From positions 124,001 to 188,000 of the forward strand of contig JAKJHU010000369.1 of NCBI GenBank assembly GCA_022316685.1: a DNA stretch of 64,000 bases. Direction: 5' to 3'. The position numbers and the translations under genes were made by a program. Origin of the DNA: Progne subis subis. Lineage: Eukaryota > Chordata > Aves > Passeriformes > Hirundinidae. Below the pieces are notes generated by a model. It worked only from the letters and a program-made list of their open reading frames with translations, did not search any database and had not been told where the DNA came from. Numbering within the stretch: position 1 is the first letter of the stretch; the number at the start of each line of letters is the position of its first letter. Of this stretch, positions 1-10,685 are shown piece after piece.

Positions 1-1
1 C

Positions 2-682
2 TGGGACACCAGGACCATCTCCTATGAAGGATGTGCTGCACAGCTGTTTCTCTTTTTGTTTTTCATATCAGCTGAATATTCCATCCTGACCATCATGTGC
101 TATGACCGCTATGTGTCCATCTGCAAACCCCTGCACTACGGGACCCTCCTGGGCAGCAGAGCTTGTGCCCACATGGCAGCAGCTGCCTGGGCCAGTGGCT
201 TTCTCAATGCTCTGGTGCACACGGCCAATACATTTTCTCTGCCCCTGTGCCCGGGCAATGTCCTGGGCCAGTTCTTCTGTGAAATCCCACACATCCTCAA
301 GCTCTCCTGCTCACACTCCAAACTCAGAGAACTTGGGCTTCTTTTGTTTTCCATCTGTTTATTTTTTTGCTGTTTTCTGTTCATAGTTTTCTCGTATGTG
401 CAGATCTTCAGGGCTGTGGTGAGCATCCCCTCTGAGCAGGGACGGCACAAAGCCTTTTCCACCTGCCTCCCTCATCTGTCTGTGGTCTCCCTGTTCCTCA
501 GCACTGGCATTTTTGCCTACCTGAAGCCCCCCTCCATCTCTTCCCCATCCCTGGATCTGTCCCTGTCAGTTCTGTACTCGGTGGTGCCTCCAGCCATGAA
601 CCCCCTCATCTACAGCCTGAGGAACCAGGAGCTCAAGGCTGCAGTGTGGACACTGATGATTGGACGATTTCAGAAACACTAA
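2..682 (+). CDS. OR14-like: Olfactory receptor, family 14-like (gamma-c), 5' end cut by the window
   Basis: Class A GPCR odorant receptor of the olfactory neuron membrane. The frame is open from the window edge (codon at base 2) to TAA at 680-682, giving 227 codons from the end of TM2/first extracellular loop to the C terminus. Visible OR hallmarks are the loop cysteine in SYEGC, MCYDRYVSIC at the end of TM3 (~92-125), KAFSTCLPHL at the start of TM6 (~449-478) and NPLIYSLRN in TM7 (~598-625). The missing N terminus should lie just upstream: the mirrored copy at 33,224-34,159 has it. A polyadenylation signal follows at 713. The strongly cysteine- and alanine-rich TM4 region (AHMAAAAWAS) is typical of the expanded bird gamma-c receptors, which makes orthology assignment unsafe. 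No break is visible in this part. Confidence 0.93.
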   Translation, partial: WDTRTISYEGCAAQLFLFLFFISAEYSILTIMCYDRYVSICKPLHYGTLLGSRACAHMAAAAWASGFLNALVHTANTFSLPLCPGNVLGQFFCEIPHILKLSCSHSKLRELGLLLFSICLFFCCFLFIVFSYVQIFRAVVSIPSEQGRHKAFSTCLPHLSVVSLFLSTGIFAYLKPPSISSPSLDLSLSVLYSVVPPAMNPLIYSLRNQELKAAVWTLMIGRFQKH

Positions 683-712
683 AGTGCTTGATAGTTTCTG
701 CAAATCACTTGT

Positions 713-718
713 AATAAA
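713..718 (+). promoter_or_regulatory. Polyadenylation signal AATAAA behind the OR gene
   Basis: AATAAA lies 31 bases after the OR stop codon, on the same strand. The mirrored OR copy keeps the motif at 33,189-33,194. Confidence 0.55.
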
Positions 719-939
719 ATTCACTTATTCGTTGAGTGGTCAGGGTTTTTTCTTTGTATTAATTTTCAGTGATGATCGCAAAGGAAGGACATTGTTTGTG
801 CCCTTTCTGGTATTGTTTCTCTCCATGATTTCTGTGGCTCTAGACTGTATCTGTGGAGGAACTGTGCTCTCAGTAGCTTCAAATGAGGAAAAGGATCTCA
901 CCGCAAAGTTTTCATCAGAGATCTCCCTTTTGTTCCCTT

Positions 940-1630
940 CTCTGGAGCTGCAGCAGCAATGTCTGTGTGCAGAGCTGGGGCAGATCAGTGCTGGCACAGC
1001 AGCTGTGCCCAGCAGCAGCAGCACTTGGTGTTGCCAGTGCTGCTCCCGTGCCCCTGCCCCGCTGCCCTCCTGGCCCTGGTGCTGCTGTAGGGCCTGAGCG
1101 CTCTCGGGGCCGGGCACAGTGCTGGGGGTGGCAGTGCCGGGGCTGCAGCAGGGACAGGCCATGGGCACTGCTGGGGCAGCGCTGACGCCTCAGGCCAGGG
1201 CCTGGGGGCTCCAGGCTCCTTGCCCTGGCTCTCTCCAGAACACGCCCAGGCCGATGCTCAGCAGAGAAAAGCCCCGTGAGCAGCCCCAGGGTGGCCGTGG
1301 GCAGGTTGGGAGCAAACAGCATCACACCATGGGAACGTCCCTTGGGGAGCAGGATCATCCTACAAGTGCTGCAGCAATTGTCTGCAGGCTCCTGCAGTGC
1401 CTCAGGCTGTTCCCTTGCCAGAGGCACCACAGGCCAGGGGGGCACATCTGGGCTGCTGTGTCTGGCTGTGGGGCTCCCTGTTCTGGGCAATGAGGAGGAG
1501 CTGCAGAGGATCTGCAGGACTGACAGGATGGGATTTGGGGCTGTGTGGAGAAGCTGAGGGACCTGGGCTGCTGGACCTTCTGAGGAGGAGGCCCAGGGCT
1601 CATCCTGCAACTGCTCCAAGGGTGGCTTTA
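940..1630. other. GC-rich, CAG/CTG-rich spacer behind the OR gene
   Basis: About 0.7 kb of GC-rich DNA with short CAG/CTG runs. It is conserved in the inverted copy at 32,275-32,960. Long open frames exist on both strands because stop codons are rare in this composition; none has a recognisable domain. The one frame with a plausible membrane segment is described at 32,293-32,706; here the equivalent minus-strand frame is shifted. Confidence 0.6.
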
Positions 1631-1631
1631 G

Positions 1632-3002
1632 AGAATCACAGAATCAGCAAGGTTGGAAAACACCTTGGAGATCATCAAGCCCAACCTGTGCCCTGATGCC
1701 ACCTTGTCTCTCCTGAGCCTCCTCTTCTTCAGGATAAACAACCCCAGCTCTATCATCCACTCCTCACAGGACTTGTGTTCCAGACCCCTCACCAGCCTTG
1801 TTGCCCTTCTCCGGACACGCTCCAGTCCCTCCATGTCCTTCCTAAATTGGGGGGACCCAGAACTGGACACAGCACTCCAGGTGTGGCCTCACCAGTGCTG
1901 AGCACAGGGGAAGAATCACTGCCCTGCTCCTGCTGGCCACACCATTCCTGATCCAGGCCAGGTGCCATTGGCCTTCTTGGCCACCTGGGCACACTGCTGG
2001 CTCATGTCCAGCCTGCTGTCCATCAGTGCCCCACGTCCCTTTCTGCCTGGACGCTCTCCAGCCACTCTGTCCCCAGCCTGTAGCACTGCAGGGGTTGTTG
2101 TGGCCAAAGTGCAGGACCTGGCCCTTGGTCTTGTTAAACCTCCCTCTGTTGGATTTGGGCCCTGGATCCAGCCTGTCCAGGTCCCTGTGCAGAGCCCTCC
2201 TACCCTCCAGCAGATCCACACTCACACCCAGCTTGGTGTCATCTGCAAATTTGCTGATGGTGGACTCAGTCCCCTCATCCAGATCATCAATGCAGACATT
2301 GAAATCCACTCTGGCTGGGTCTGATCCCTCAGCCATCCTGTGGGTGCCCTGTGATGGCTCTCCAGGTGATCTGTTCCAGAACCTTGCTGGGCACCGAGGT
2401 CAGGCTGACAGGCCTGGAGTTCCCCAGATCCTCCTTCCAGCCCTTCTTGGGGATGGGCTCACATTGGCACCTCCAGTCCTCTGGGACCTCCCTGCTGAGC
2501 CAGGACTGATGAGAAATGATGGAGAGCAGCTTGGTGAGCTCCTCCACCAGCTGCCTCATCCCCCTAGGATGGATCCCATCTGGTCCCAGAGACACCTGTG
2601 AGCATCTGAGTGGCTCAGCAGGTCAACAGCTGCTTCCTCCTGGATTCCAGGACGGCTGTTCTGCTCCCTGTGCCCATCTACCAGCTCAGGAGAACACTTG
2701 TCCTGAGGACAACCTGTCTGATTGTTGAAAAATGAGACAAACAAGGTGTTAAGCAGCTCAGCCTTTTCCTTATCTCTCGTTACTATATTCCTCACAGTAT
2801 GCAATAAAGACTAAAAATTTTCCTTATCCCACATTTTGCTATAAATTTATTTGTGGAAACATTTTAATTTTTCAGAAAACTGGCCAGGTTAAATTTTAAC
2901 TGATCTTTCACCTCTCTAATTTTCGTTCCCCATGACCTAAAAACATCCTTAAACATTTCCTGATTTGCCTGACCTTCTGTCAGAGGTGTTGCAGCTTTTT
3001 TT

Positions 3003-3037
<35 letters not shown>

Positions 3038-3475
3038 CCTGAGTTCCCATAAAAGTACCATGGACTGCCAGGCCAGTCATTTTCATCACTGCTCATCTTT
3101 TGGCACACCAGGACAGGATGCTCCCCTCCCCTTAAGATTCCTTTCTTGAAGTGTGTCCATCCTTCCTGGGCTCTCCTATTTTTAAGGGCTGTTTCCCTTA
3201 TAAAAATCAGTACCTGATTCGGTACTCCCTAAATCTGCATCCTATAGAGGCCAAAGTCTGCCCTCCATAATTTCAGTGTAGATGTTTTGTTGATGCCTTT
3301 CCTTCTTTCCCAGAATTCTGGAAAGTTGATTATTTCATGGTCACTGTACCCCAGGCAGCCTCAGTCCATCACATCTCCCACCAGCCCTTCTCTGTTTGTG
3401 AACAGCAGCAGACAGAGCTTTCCTTGGCAGTGGGAGTGTTACCAACAATTTGGTAAAATAAAAAACTCCTTAACA
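1632..3475 (-). mobile_element. CR1 LINE, 5'-truncated, decayed ORF2
   Basis: CR1 (chicken repeat 1) is the standard bird non-LTR retrotransposon. Read on the minus strand, the element ends at ~1,632 with the CR1-type tail GATTCTGTGATTCTCT. Upstream are pieces of the ORF2 reverse transcriptase: an IDDLDEGTES/FADDTKLGVS stretch (~2,336-2,200) and the SLGPDGIHPRGMRQL block (~2,595-2,540), in different frames. The 5' part (2,810-3,475) holds further ORF2-like sequence with no open frame and is interrupted by a poly-T tract at 2,998. No endonuclease domain or 5' UTR is seen. The inverted copy at 30,540-32,270 carries the same element with the same approximate ends, so insertion predates the duplication. 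Confidence 0.85.
2998..3037. repeat. Poly-T tract
   Basis: About 38 T with a single C near the start, inside the CR1. The mirrored CR1 lacks an equivalent A run, so the tract is specific to this arm. Confidence 0.8.
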
Positions 3476-3899
3476 CCAATGTAGCATTTAGAAGCAGTGT
3501 TGTTTATTTGGCTGGATGCACAGGGGAACAGCTCCTCCCAAAGCCGTGCATGCTGAGTACAGGAAAGTTTCTGTTTATATTCTGTATTTTGCATTCATAT
3601 TGATTGATGGTCCTGGACTAAACATACATTTGATGATCATTTCCCAGAAAATCATTTACATATTTCCCTCCCCTTTTGCACACACACTTCTGTCCTGGGG
3701 GTCTCTCTGGTGGTCCCTGGTGCTCACAGACCCCAATGTTCCAGTCAGCCTGGCTGAGCTGGCAGGACACTGAGGCTGGTGAATTTCCAGGTCCCCTTCT
3801 TACACAATGGGCATGGTGTGGTTTCCATGGGCCAGTGGTTTTGGAGAATGATCATTGAGTTAGCTCACCAGGTGTAGACCATTTATCATCTGGTAACAT
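3476..3899. other. Unassigned spacer
   Basis: No gene or family recognised. The sequence is mirrored at 30,080-30,500. It contains no long open frame with a known domain. Confidence 0.5.
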
Positions 3900-4065
3900 G
3901 AGGTCACAGAGTGGGCTATGACATCGCACAGTGGGTTAGGGGAGATCATCGAGCAGCTATGACATCATTGGCCATCTCTGTGACATCACAAAGCAGATTA
4001 TGGCATCACAGAGTTGTCTGTGACAGTACTGGGTGGCTGTGTGACATCACTGGGTTGGTCATGCC
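3900..4065. repeat. Minisatellite of ~20-25-bp units containing TGACATCA
   Basis: Degenerate units built on (G/A)TGACATCA(C/G)(A/T)... recur about seven times. The mirrored tract at 29,935-30,135 shows the same unit as TGATGTCACA. The core resembles a cAMP-response half-site but differs from TGACGTCA by loss of the CpG. Confidence 0.7.
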
Positions 4066-4344
4066 ACCCCAGCCCCCATCACAGTTACCCCCATGAAGTC
4101 CAATGCTGTTCCTGTTCAGCAGGGTCCCCTGTCCCCCAGAATCCCCCCAGTGCACCTGGAGCCACAGCCTCCACCAAAGGATGTTCCACAGGATTGACCC
4201 CAGAGCCTGACACGGGGACAAGGGACTGGGCTGTGTGACCAGGACATCAAGGACGTGCATCATCCAGGTCACTGTGGCCTGGCTTGGGTTCCCCAGGGCA
4301 GGAAAGATGTCTGGCAGCTGCAGCAGGGTTAGGGAAGGGCTCCA

Positions 4345-4565
4345 AGGTGGGGCTGGAGCCCTTTGGCTGTGAGCAGAGGCTGAGGGAGCTGGGCTTGTCC
4401 AGCCCCGAGCAGGGAAGGCTGAGGGGCTCCTCATGCCAGCCTGGCAGTGCCACCGAGGAGGTGATGGAGAACACAGAGCCAGGCTCTTCACCGGGGGCCT
4501 GGTGGGAGACAAAAGACAATGATATAGGGTGAAAGAGGGGAGCTTCAGCCAGGACAGGAGGAAAC
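4345..4565 (+). mobile_element. CR1 3'-region fragment
   Basis: The motifs GAGCAGAGGCTGAGGGAGCT, GGAGGTGATGGAGAACACAG and GGTGGGAGACAAAAGACAAT follow the order seen in CR1 3' sequences. The terminal octamer tail is not visible. The mirrored fragment is at 29,430-29,665. Confidence 0.6.
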
Positions 4566-5600
4566 CTTTATTCCCATGGGCTCAGCCAGATGCTGAGATG
4601 CTGCCCCCTCCCTGTCCTTTGAGATTTTCCAATCCAGACCAAATCAAGCCTTGATCCACTTGGTCTGGCCCAGTTTCTGACAGCTTGGGCTGCTGACTTG
4701 CTGAGGTCCTTTCCAATTCAGCTCTCTAATGATCCTGGGACAGTGCTGGGCCCTGTTTTACACTGGAGCACAGCAGATGGGACAGGAGCCCTGCAGGGCT
4801 GTACAGGACCTGCAGCTTGCGAGGTGCACGAGCACATCTTCATTAGCTGGGTCGTTTGAGCACTTTTAAGAAATGCCAAAGTTTTCCCACCAGGAGACAC
4901 CAGGAATTTCCTGGAATTGTATGATGGCAGGAGAAGGAATCCTGATCTTCCCCTCTGATTGTGTCACTGGCTGGATTTCTGTTTTTCATGGGGCTGTGCC
5001 TTCCCTTGGTTTTGTTGGCTGGCAATAAATGAACATCCCTCTGTGTCTCAGGCAGCTCCTTCTGCAAGGAAAGCAGGTGGGAGCTGGTGCCAAGGAGCTG
5101 AAAGCTGCAGCTGCAGCCTGGAGAGGAGGAAGCTCAGATTGGCACAAGGCTGCTCTGAGTCCCAGGGGCTGGAGGAGGGAAATGGTGGGGTGGGGGCTGG
5201 GGAAAAGTGATTGATTGTCAGCCATGAAGGGTCATATTGATTTTCATATCTATTCAGAGTGCACGAGGAGTTTATGGGCATCAATGTCAACTGGAGATTG
5301 CTGATATCAATCTATAAACAGGAAAACAAAACTAAACAGGACAAAAAAATATTATCTCTGCATTTTTCAAAGACAGAGTGTATTCTCTTTGAACATACTT
5401 CAATAATCTGTCTAAGTAACCACATAAGAATTGAAGACTTGAAATTAAATTATTCCAAGGGGCTTGTCTTGTTTAGGGTGTTTTGAAATACTAATGAGCC
5501 TTTGGCACTGAATTCCTGAACTGAAGAACTAAGACTGAGCAAGCCTCTGGAGAACTAAAATTCATCAGGGAACCTCCAAGCTCCTGAGTATACATCCTCA
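4566..5600. other. Unassigned spacer
   Basis: No recognisable gene or repeat family. It is mirrored at 28,400-29,430 with small differences. Confidence 0.5.
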
Positions 5601-5609
5601 GCAGAGCAG

Positions 5610-5665
5610 AAGAATCTATTCTAAATAGATTCTAATAGATTGCTCAGCCGAGCAATCTATTTAAA
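5610..5665. repeat. Palindrome-rich insert specific to the left arm
   Basis: Contains a perfect 11-bp inverted repeat (ATAGATTGCTC at 5,635-5,645 and GAGCAATCTAT at 5,650-5,660, loop AGCC), preceded by a shorter AATCTATT/AATAGATT pair. The mirrored site (~28,370-28,405) lacks this block. Confidence 0.65.
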
Positions 5666-5719
5666 TTGAATACATTCCAGGGGTTTCCACCTGCTAAAGG
5701 ACTATAAGCTCACGTGCAG

Positions 5720-6062
5720 GCACAGGGGCTCCATGCTGGCATCTGAGGGGTCTCTGGGCTCCTGAAGATCTGTTTGGCCACACTCATTCACAGGGGTTCC
5801 ATGGTGACATCCCAGGGGTCCTTAATCTTCCTAAGGGTCATGAGGTGACAGACAGTCACAGGGCTGCACAGTGACAACAGAGGTGTCTGTACACTGCCAA
5901 GGAGCCAATTTGTCCCAGGCAGTGGCAGGAGTCCAGTGGTGACATCCCTGTGCTCCTAAAGAACAGTGAGGTGACAGAAACTCACAGGGGCTCCATGAGG
6001 ACATCCCAGGAGTCTCCAGGCTGCCAAAGAGCCGGGATGTCACAGGCACTCACAGGGGTTCC
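5720..6062. repeat. Degenerate tandem repeat (CACAGGGGTTCCATG...GACATCCCAG)
   Basis: About five degenerate units of roughly 60-85 bp, each with CACAGGG(G)(T/C)TCCATG and GTGACATCCC elements. The mirrored tract is at 27,990-28,330. Confidence 0.6.
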
Positions 6063-6630
6063 TGTCATGGACAGAGTGGGAGCTTCAGGCAAAATTTATT
6101 AAGCAAGCTCCTGTTGGGTCACAAGGTGCAGAAAGGACCCCCGACACCCCAATCATACCCCCAAGCTCCCCAAACCAGGCTTTACAAACTCTTTCTGTGA
6201 GAGGATCCTGGGACTTACTGGATCCAATCCCAGCCCCAGACTTTGTTAAAGATTTCTGTGTAAAGGATTATACAGGTGGAATTGAACCTTTGTACAACTT
6301 CGTCCCACAACAATAAGGATGGAAAACCAAAAGCATTTGTGTACATATAGATATGATTGATTATGATCATGGCTAGACAGAAAGGTCTTAATCAGAATTA
6401 CCTACTCCATAGGGTAGGAGCTGTAACACCGATTTTAATATAGTGCTCTAGGAAGCAATTTTGAAGCAATTGTATTAAAGAAAAACTGTTATTAAGTAGA
6501 GATGGGTGTCTCTCCCTCAGACCAATGATCCTGGGCAAATCTCTTCAGCTCAGCCTCAGGCAGTGACCTTGAGGGTGTCTGCCCTCCAGGGAGGAATCTC
6601 CATACCCCACCAAGAAGGGAACTGTCAGGA
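6063..6630 (-). mobile_element. Probable solo LTR (boundaries uncertain)
   Basis: On the minus strand a TTAATAAATT polyadenylation-like signal is followed ~40 bases later by TGTCCATGACA, a CA-type end. The AT-rich part upstream differs from the surrounding GC-rich spacer. The left edge on the plus strand is TGTCATGGAC at 6,063. The other end and a target duplication could not be fixed, so LTR identity is an inference. The same block is in the right arm at 27,390-27,986 on the plus strand. Confidence 0.4.
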
Positions 6631-6673
6631 GGTGTTGCAGGTAAAATTCGGGATGGGGCTGTTCTAGCCTGAA

Positions 6674-7312
6674 GTGCTGCCCTGTCAGTCAGATGTGGCC
6701 AGGCTGTGCCAGCTCAGCAGCTCTGCAGAAGCTCTCAGTGGTGTCACTTGGTTGTTCCTTTATCTGGGAATTTTTCCAGCTCTGCCACAGCTTCAGCTCC
6801 CTCTCGGGATGTTGAACTGGGGGATGGAGGAGTCAGGCTGCTTTCAGCATTATTCACCTCAAAAGAACCATGAATCCTCTTCTTCATTTCCCACTGGGGA
6901 CTTTGAAAACAGGGCCTTGTGGGGGTTGTTTGAGCCCATTGCAGGCAGAGCCTCCTGCTCCAGCAGGAACTGCCTTTCCTGTGCCATGGCCAGGCCAGGT
7001 CCCGCTGCAGGAAAAGCCCCAGGCCAGCCCCAACACAGTGAAGGCCTCGGGCACAAGTGCAGAGTGCTGGGAGCTGTGCCAGGAGAGCCTGGGACACCAA
7101 AGGCACCTTGGCAGCAGCAGCTCCCTGCAGGCCATGGCCAGAAGCCTCCCTTGGCAACCCGGCCTGGTGGCCACCACTGCAGAGCTGCTGGGGCAGGGGC
7201 TGATTTCTGCCTGGGCTCTGCCCCAGCCCACAGAGTGTGAGCTCAGCCCTGACTCGGGCACTGCCCTTGTGCCTGGGCCCTGCAAAGCCTAAAGGTCACC
7301 TGTGCCACCCTG
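6674..7312. other. GC-rich spacer
   Basis: Mirrored at 26,733-27,370 with high identity. Overlapping open frames on both strands show no recognisable domain. I call no gene here. Confidence 0.5.
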
Positions 7313-7455
7313 GTGCCCATCCCTGGATCTGGCACTGTCACTTCTGTACTCGCTGGTGCCTCCAACACTGAACCCCCTCATCTGGAGCCTGAGGAACCAG
7401 GAGCGTGAGGATGCCCTGAGGAATATGACCACTCTGTGCTTTTCAGAAATAATCG
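7313..7455 (+). pseudogene. Olfactory receptor C-terminal fragment
   Basis: About 45 codons equivalent to the TM6-TM7 end of the OR at 2-682: PSLDLALSLLYS, then NPLIWSLRNQE with tryptophan in place of the usual tyrosine. Nothing upstream continues the receptor. It is a relic of a second OR-containing duplicate. The right-arm copy (22,520-22,673) is the same fragment, with a stop codon at the position of that tryptophan, and ends exactly where a provirus has inserted. Confidence 0.8.
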
Positions 7456-7562
7456 AGTGCCTCTTTGTTTCTGCATAGCATTCAGAATGAAACTCATTCC
7501 AGGCCCAGACTGCTTTTGTGCCATGTGTCTTTATTGTTATTCTATTTGGTGTATTTTAATAT

Positions 7563-7570
<8 letters not shown>

Positions 7571-7598
<28 letters not shown>
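7571..7598. repeat. Poly-T tract
   Basis: About 28 T, matched by a poly-A run at 22,397-22,419 in the right arm. Confidence 0.85.
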
Positions 7599-7602
<4 letters not shown>

Positions 7603-7699
7603 ATATTTTCCAAAAAGGATCCCATTGGTCACTGTATTTCTACATCGGCACCTCCCATGCTTGTGTTAAGCAGAGACAGTAAGGAGCCATCATCAGTGT

Positions 7700-9150
7700 G
7701 TATTTATGTAAAATAAAGTGTCCTGCTCTGCCCTGTGTGTCCAAGATGTTTCCTCAGCCCTTCTCTGTCTCTGCAGGGGCAGTGCCTGTGAGCAGAGGTG
7801 GAGGGAAGAGACTCCCAGCACAGCAGCACAGCCAGGGACAATGGCCCTGGCTCTTCCCACATCTGCTCTTCCCAACTCCAGCCTCTCCTTCCCAGCCCTG
7901 CTGTGGCTGTCAGGCCCGAGTGCTCTGGCAGCTTGGTCACTGTGCTGCTGCGTGTCCGTGCTGTGCCCACAGGCAGGGACAGGCCATGGGCACTGCTGGG
8001 ACACAGCTGGGCTCCAGCACAGCAGCTGCAGCAGCAAAGGGATCTCCTGAGGGCAGGGCAGGAAGGCTTTGCTCTCCCTGCAGAGTCCCTCTCAGGAACA
8101 GGCCCAAGGAACAGACTCTGAAGAGGCTCCTTGTGTTCCTTGTTCTCCCAGGGCTCAGTGGGATGAGATCAGGGTCCCAGTGTGGCCTTCAGGGCACTCA
8201 GGGCTGGCTCAGGTTCTGCTTGTTGGTGGCCAGGGCCCATCAGATGGGGAATGGTCTGTGCTGAACCTGGCTGGGGCTCTGCAGCTGGTGCCAGGGCTGA
8301 TGGCAGGGGAAGCTTTGTCTGGAGGGCCTTGGGAGCTGCCAGGAGAACACAGGGCACCTGCAGGGACCGTGTGTGCCAGGGATCAGCAGGGAGTGGAGCT
8401 CCCTGGGCACAGGCCTGGCCAGGGTGGGCTCACCCTGAGATCAAGGACTGAATGTGTGCTGTGAGCCAGGAGAGCTCTGCAGCCCCAGGGGACACAGCAG
8501 GCACAGGGAAAGGAGTCTGGGCACGGGCTGGTCTGACCCTCAGGGAACTTCCCCAGGAGGATGCAGGGCAGCCCCAAGGCCATGGGGCAGCCCTGGAACA
8601 AGGCAGGCACCTCTGAGCAGCCTCCATGGCCCCAGCAGAGCCTGTGTGTGAGGGGGTCAGTGCAGGGAGCAGCATCAGCTGCCTCTGTCTCCCAGCCTGA
8701 GCAGCAGAGCCCAGCAGAGGCAGCCCAGGGCCCCGGGCAGCACAGCCCCCGTGCTCTGCAGAGCAGCAGCCCCAGCTCGGGGCTGTGGGCAGCAGGGCAG
8801 GGGCTGCAGCAATGGCTGCTCAGGCCAGCACAGACGTGTTCCCCTGGCAAAGGCTCTGTGGGCAGCTGGCATGTGCCAGGAGCAGAGCAGGAGCCCGTGG
8901 CTGTGCAGAGGAGCCCTGGCAAGAGGCTGCCCTGTCCCTGGGGCAGCAGGAGCTGCCTGAGGAGCCCCGGGGCCAACTCTGTGCTGCTGTGCTGGGCAGC
9001 GGGGCTGGCCCTGGGGCTGCACGAGCTGCCTGAGCTGAGCATGTCCTGAGCATTCCAGACACAGAGTGGCTGTTCCTGACCTCCAGTGCCTCCAGTTCCT
9101 GCTGCAGGGCCAGACAGGTCTGGGCTGCTCTGCAGGGCTGGGGCAGGGAG
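7700..9150. other. GC-rich block, no gene recognised
   Basis: GC-rich, CAG/CTG-rich DNA mirrored at 20,830-22,290. Several open frames over 100 codons occur on both strands in both arms, the longest being 219 codons (8,383-9,042 minus; 20,952-21,611 plus). The two copies of that frame differ by about five amino acids and almost every base difference noticed is a replacement, so I see no sign of protein constraint. Confidence 0.55.
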
Positions 9151-9229
9151 AGCAAAACAATGGACCCTTGGTTATAAAGAGTCCCTGCATTGTCAGAATG
9201 ATCTCCTTGGTTCCACACATCATCAGGGG

Positions 9230-10372
9230 GAAGCTTTCATAGCCAGGGACTAAAGAACCTCTCCCAGCAATTGTGAATTCCTGCTGGTATGTCCAACTTT
9301 GCAGGCAATGAGATGGGCAAAAAACCCAGGAAAACTAGGCAAGAAATCAGTAGCGCATACTATAAGGCTTTTAGAGGAGGTATCTTTACTCAGTGCTAGG
9401 AGTGAGTGGGATATATCCACTACAAACTTACATGTCTGTCCTCACACAGTACTATGTTTTGTATGTTAGTTTTGGTTTTATTTTTATTCTCATTATACTT
9501 TCCTAACCTTCATGTTGTAACTTATTCTATAATCACATGATTATGCAAGCCCTTGTAGTACATGCATGGTTTCTGCACGCGGCGCTCGTCGGCCTCCTGG
9601 TGGTTGTTTTGATGAAGACTCAGAAAACTTCCTGGCACTTGAACTTATTACCCCTGCTTCCTGCAAATGCTCTATAAGATTGCCTGCTCAAATAGCCAGG
9701 GGTCAGCTGTTTGCAGTTACCTTGTGTCATGGTTGGACACTGGCCCACTGCCAGGCACTCACAAGAGTCCTTCACTCATCCTCCCCTGCAACAGCTGGGC
9801 AGAGAAGGAAAAAAATATTAACAAACACCTCATGAGTGACATAAGGACCAGGAGAAATATTTCAAATGCAAAAAAGGCTCGAGTTGCAAAGTGAATTTTA
9901 ATACTAGCAGAATCACAGGAGAATAATGAGAGGAAAAAAGAAACCGTTAAATCACCTTTTTTCCATCCAGCCCATCCCTCCTTCCCATGACAGCACAGAG
10001 AGACAGGACATGGGAATTTTTTTCATTTCATCTAGAGATCTTCTTCTGGTGCTCTGGGAGAGGAGCCCTTCCCTCATATGGCCATGGAGTCCCTCCCACT
10101 GGATACAGTTCTCCATGAACTGCCCCAGCATGGGTCCACTCTCATGAGCAGCAGCCCTACCGCACCTGCTGCAACGTGAGTCCCTCCCACGGGCACACAG
10201 TCCTCCCAAACTGCTGCAGCATGGGGCTCTCCTCCCACGGGGTGCAGTCCTCCAAGGACAGGCTGCTCCAGCCTGGAAGCAGGGCCCCCTCTCTCCACCG
10301 GGTCTCCCACGGGATCACAGCCTCATCCAGGCATCCACCCGCTCTGGGATGGGCACCTCCCCAGGGGCTGTG
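9230..10372. other. Duplicated spacer shared by all three copies
   Basis: No gene recognised. The stretch is present inverted at 19,330-20,450 and at 61,260-62,400. An AT-rich part (9,300-9,560) precedes GC-rich DNA. Confidence 0.6.
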
Positions 10373-10685
10373 GGTGGATCTCTGTATCCCCATGGATCCC
10401 CATGGGCTGAGAGTGGATCTCTGCATCCCCATGGATCCCCATGGACTGAGAGTGGATCTCTGCATCCCCATGGATCCCCATGGGCTGAGAGTGCATCTCT
10501 GCATCCCCATGGATCCCCATGGGCTGAGAGTGGATCTCTGCATCCCCATGGATCCCCATGGGCTGACAGTGGATCTCTGCATTCCCATGGATCCCCATGG
10601 GCTCAGAGTGGATCTCTGCATTCCCATGGATCCCCATGGGCTCTGAGTGGATCTCTGCATCCCCCATGGATACCCGTGGTGCCCC
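10373..10685. repeat. 39-bp minisatellite, 8 units
   Basis: Eight head-to-tail units of about 39 bp, each with GTGGATCTCTGCATCCCCAT then GGATCCCCATGGGCTGAGA. Because 39 is divisible by three, several frames on both strands stay open and yield 13-residue repeats; this is a composition effect, not a gene. The other copies have 4 units (19,165-19,325) and 5 irregular units (61,050-61,255). Confidence 0.93.

Noticed and set aside
8383..9042. 219-codon open frame (minus), also open in the right arm at 20,952-21,611
   Set aside because: No domain, extreme Cys/Leu/Pro composition from GC-rich CAG/CTG DNA, overlapping frames on the other strand equally open, and the differences between copies change amino acids.
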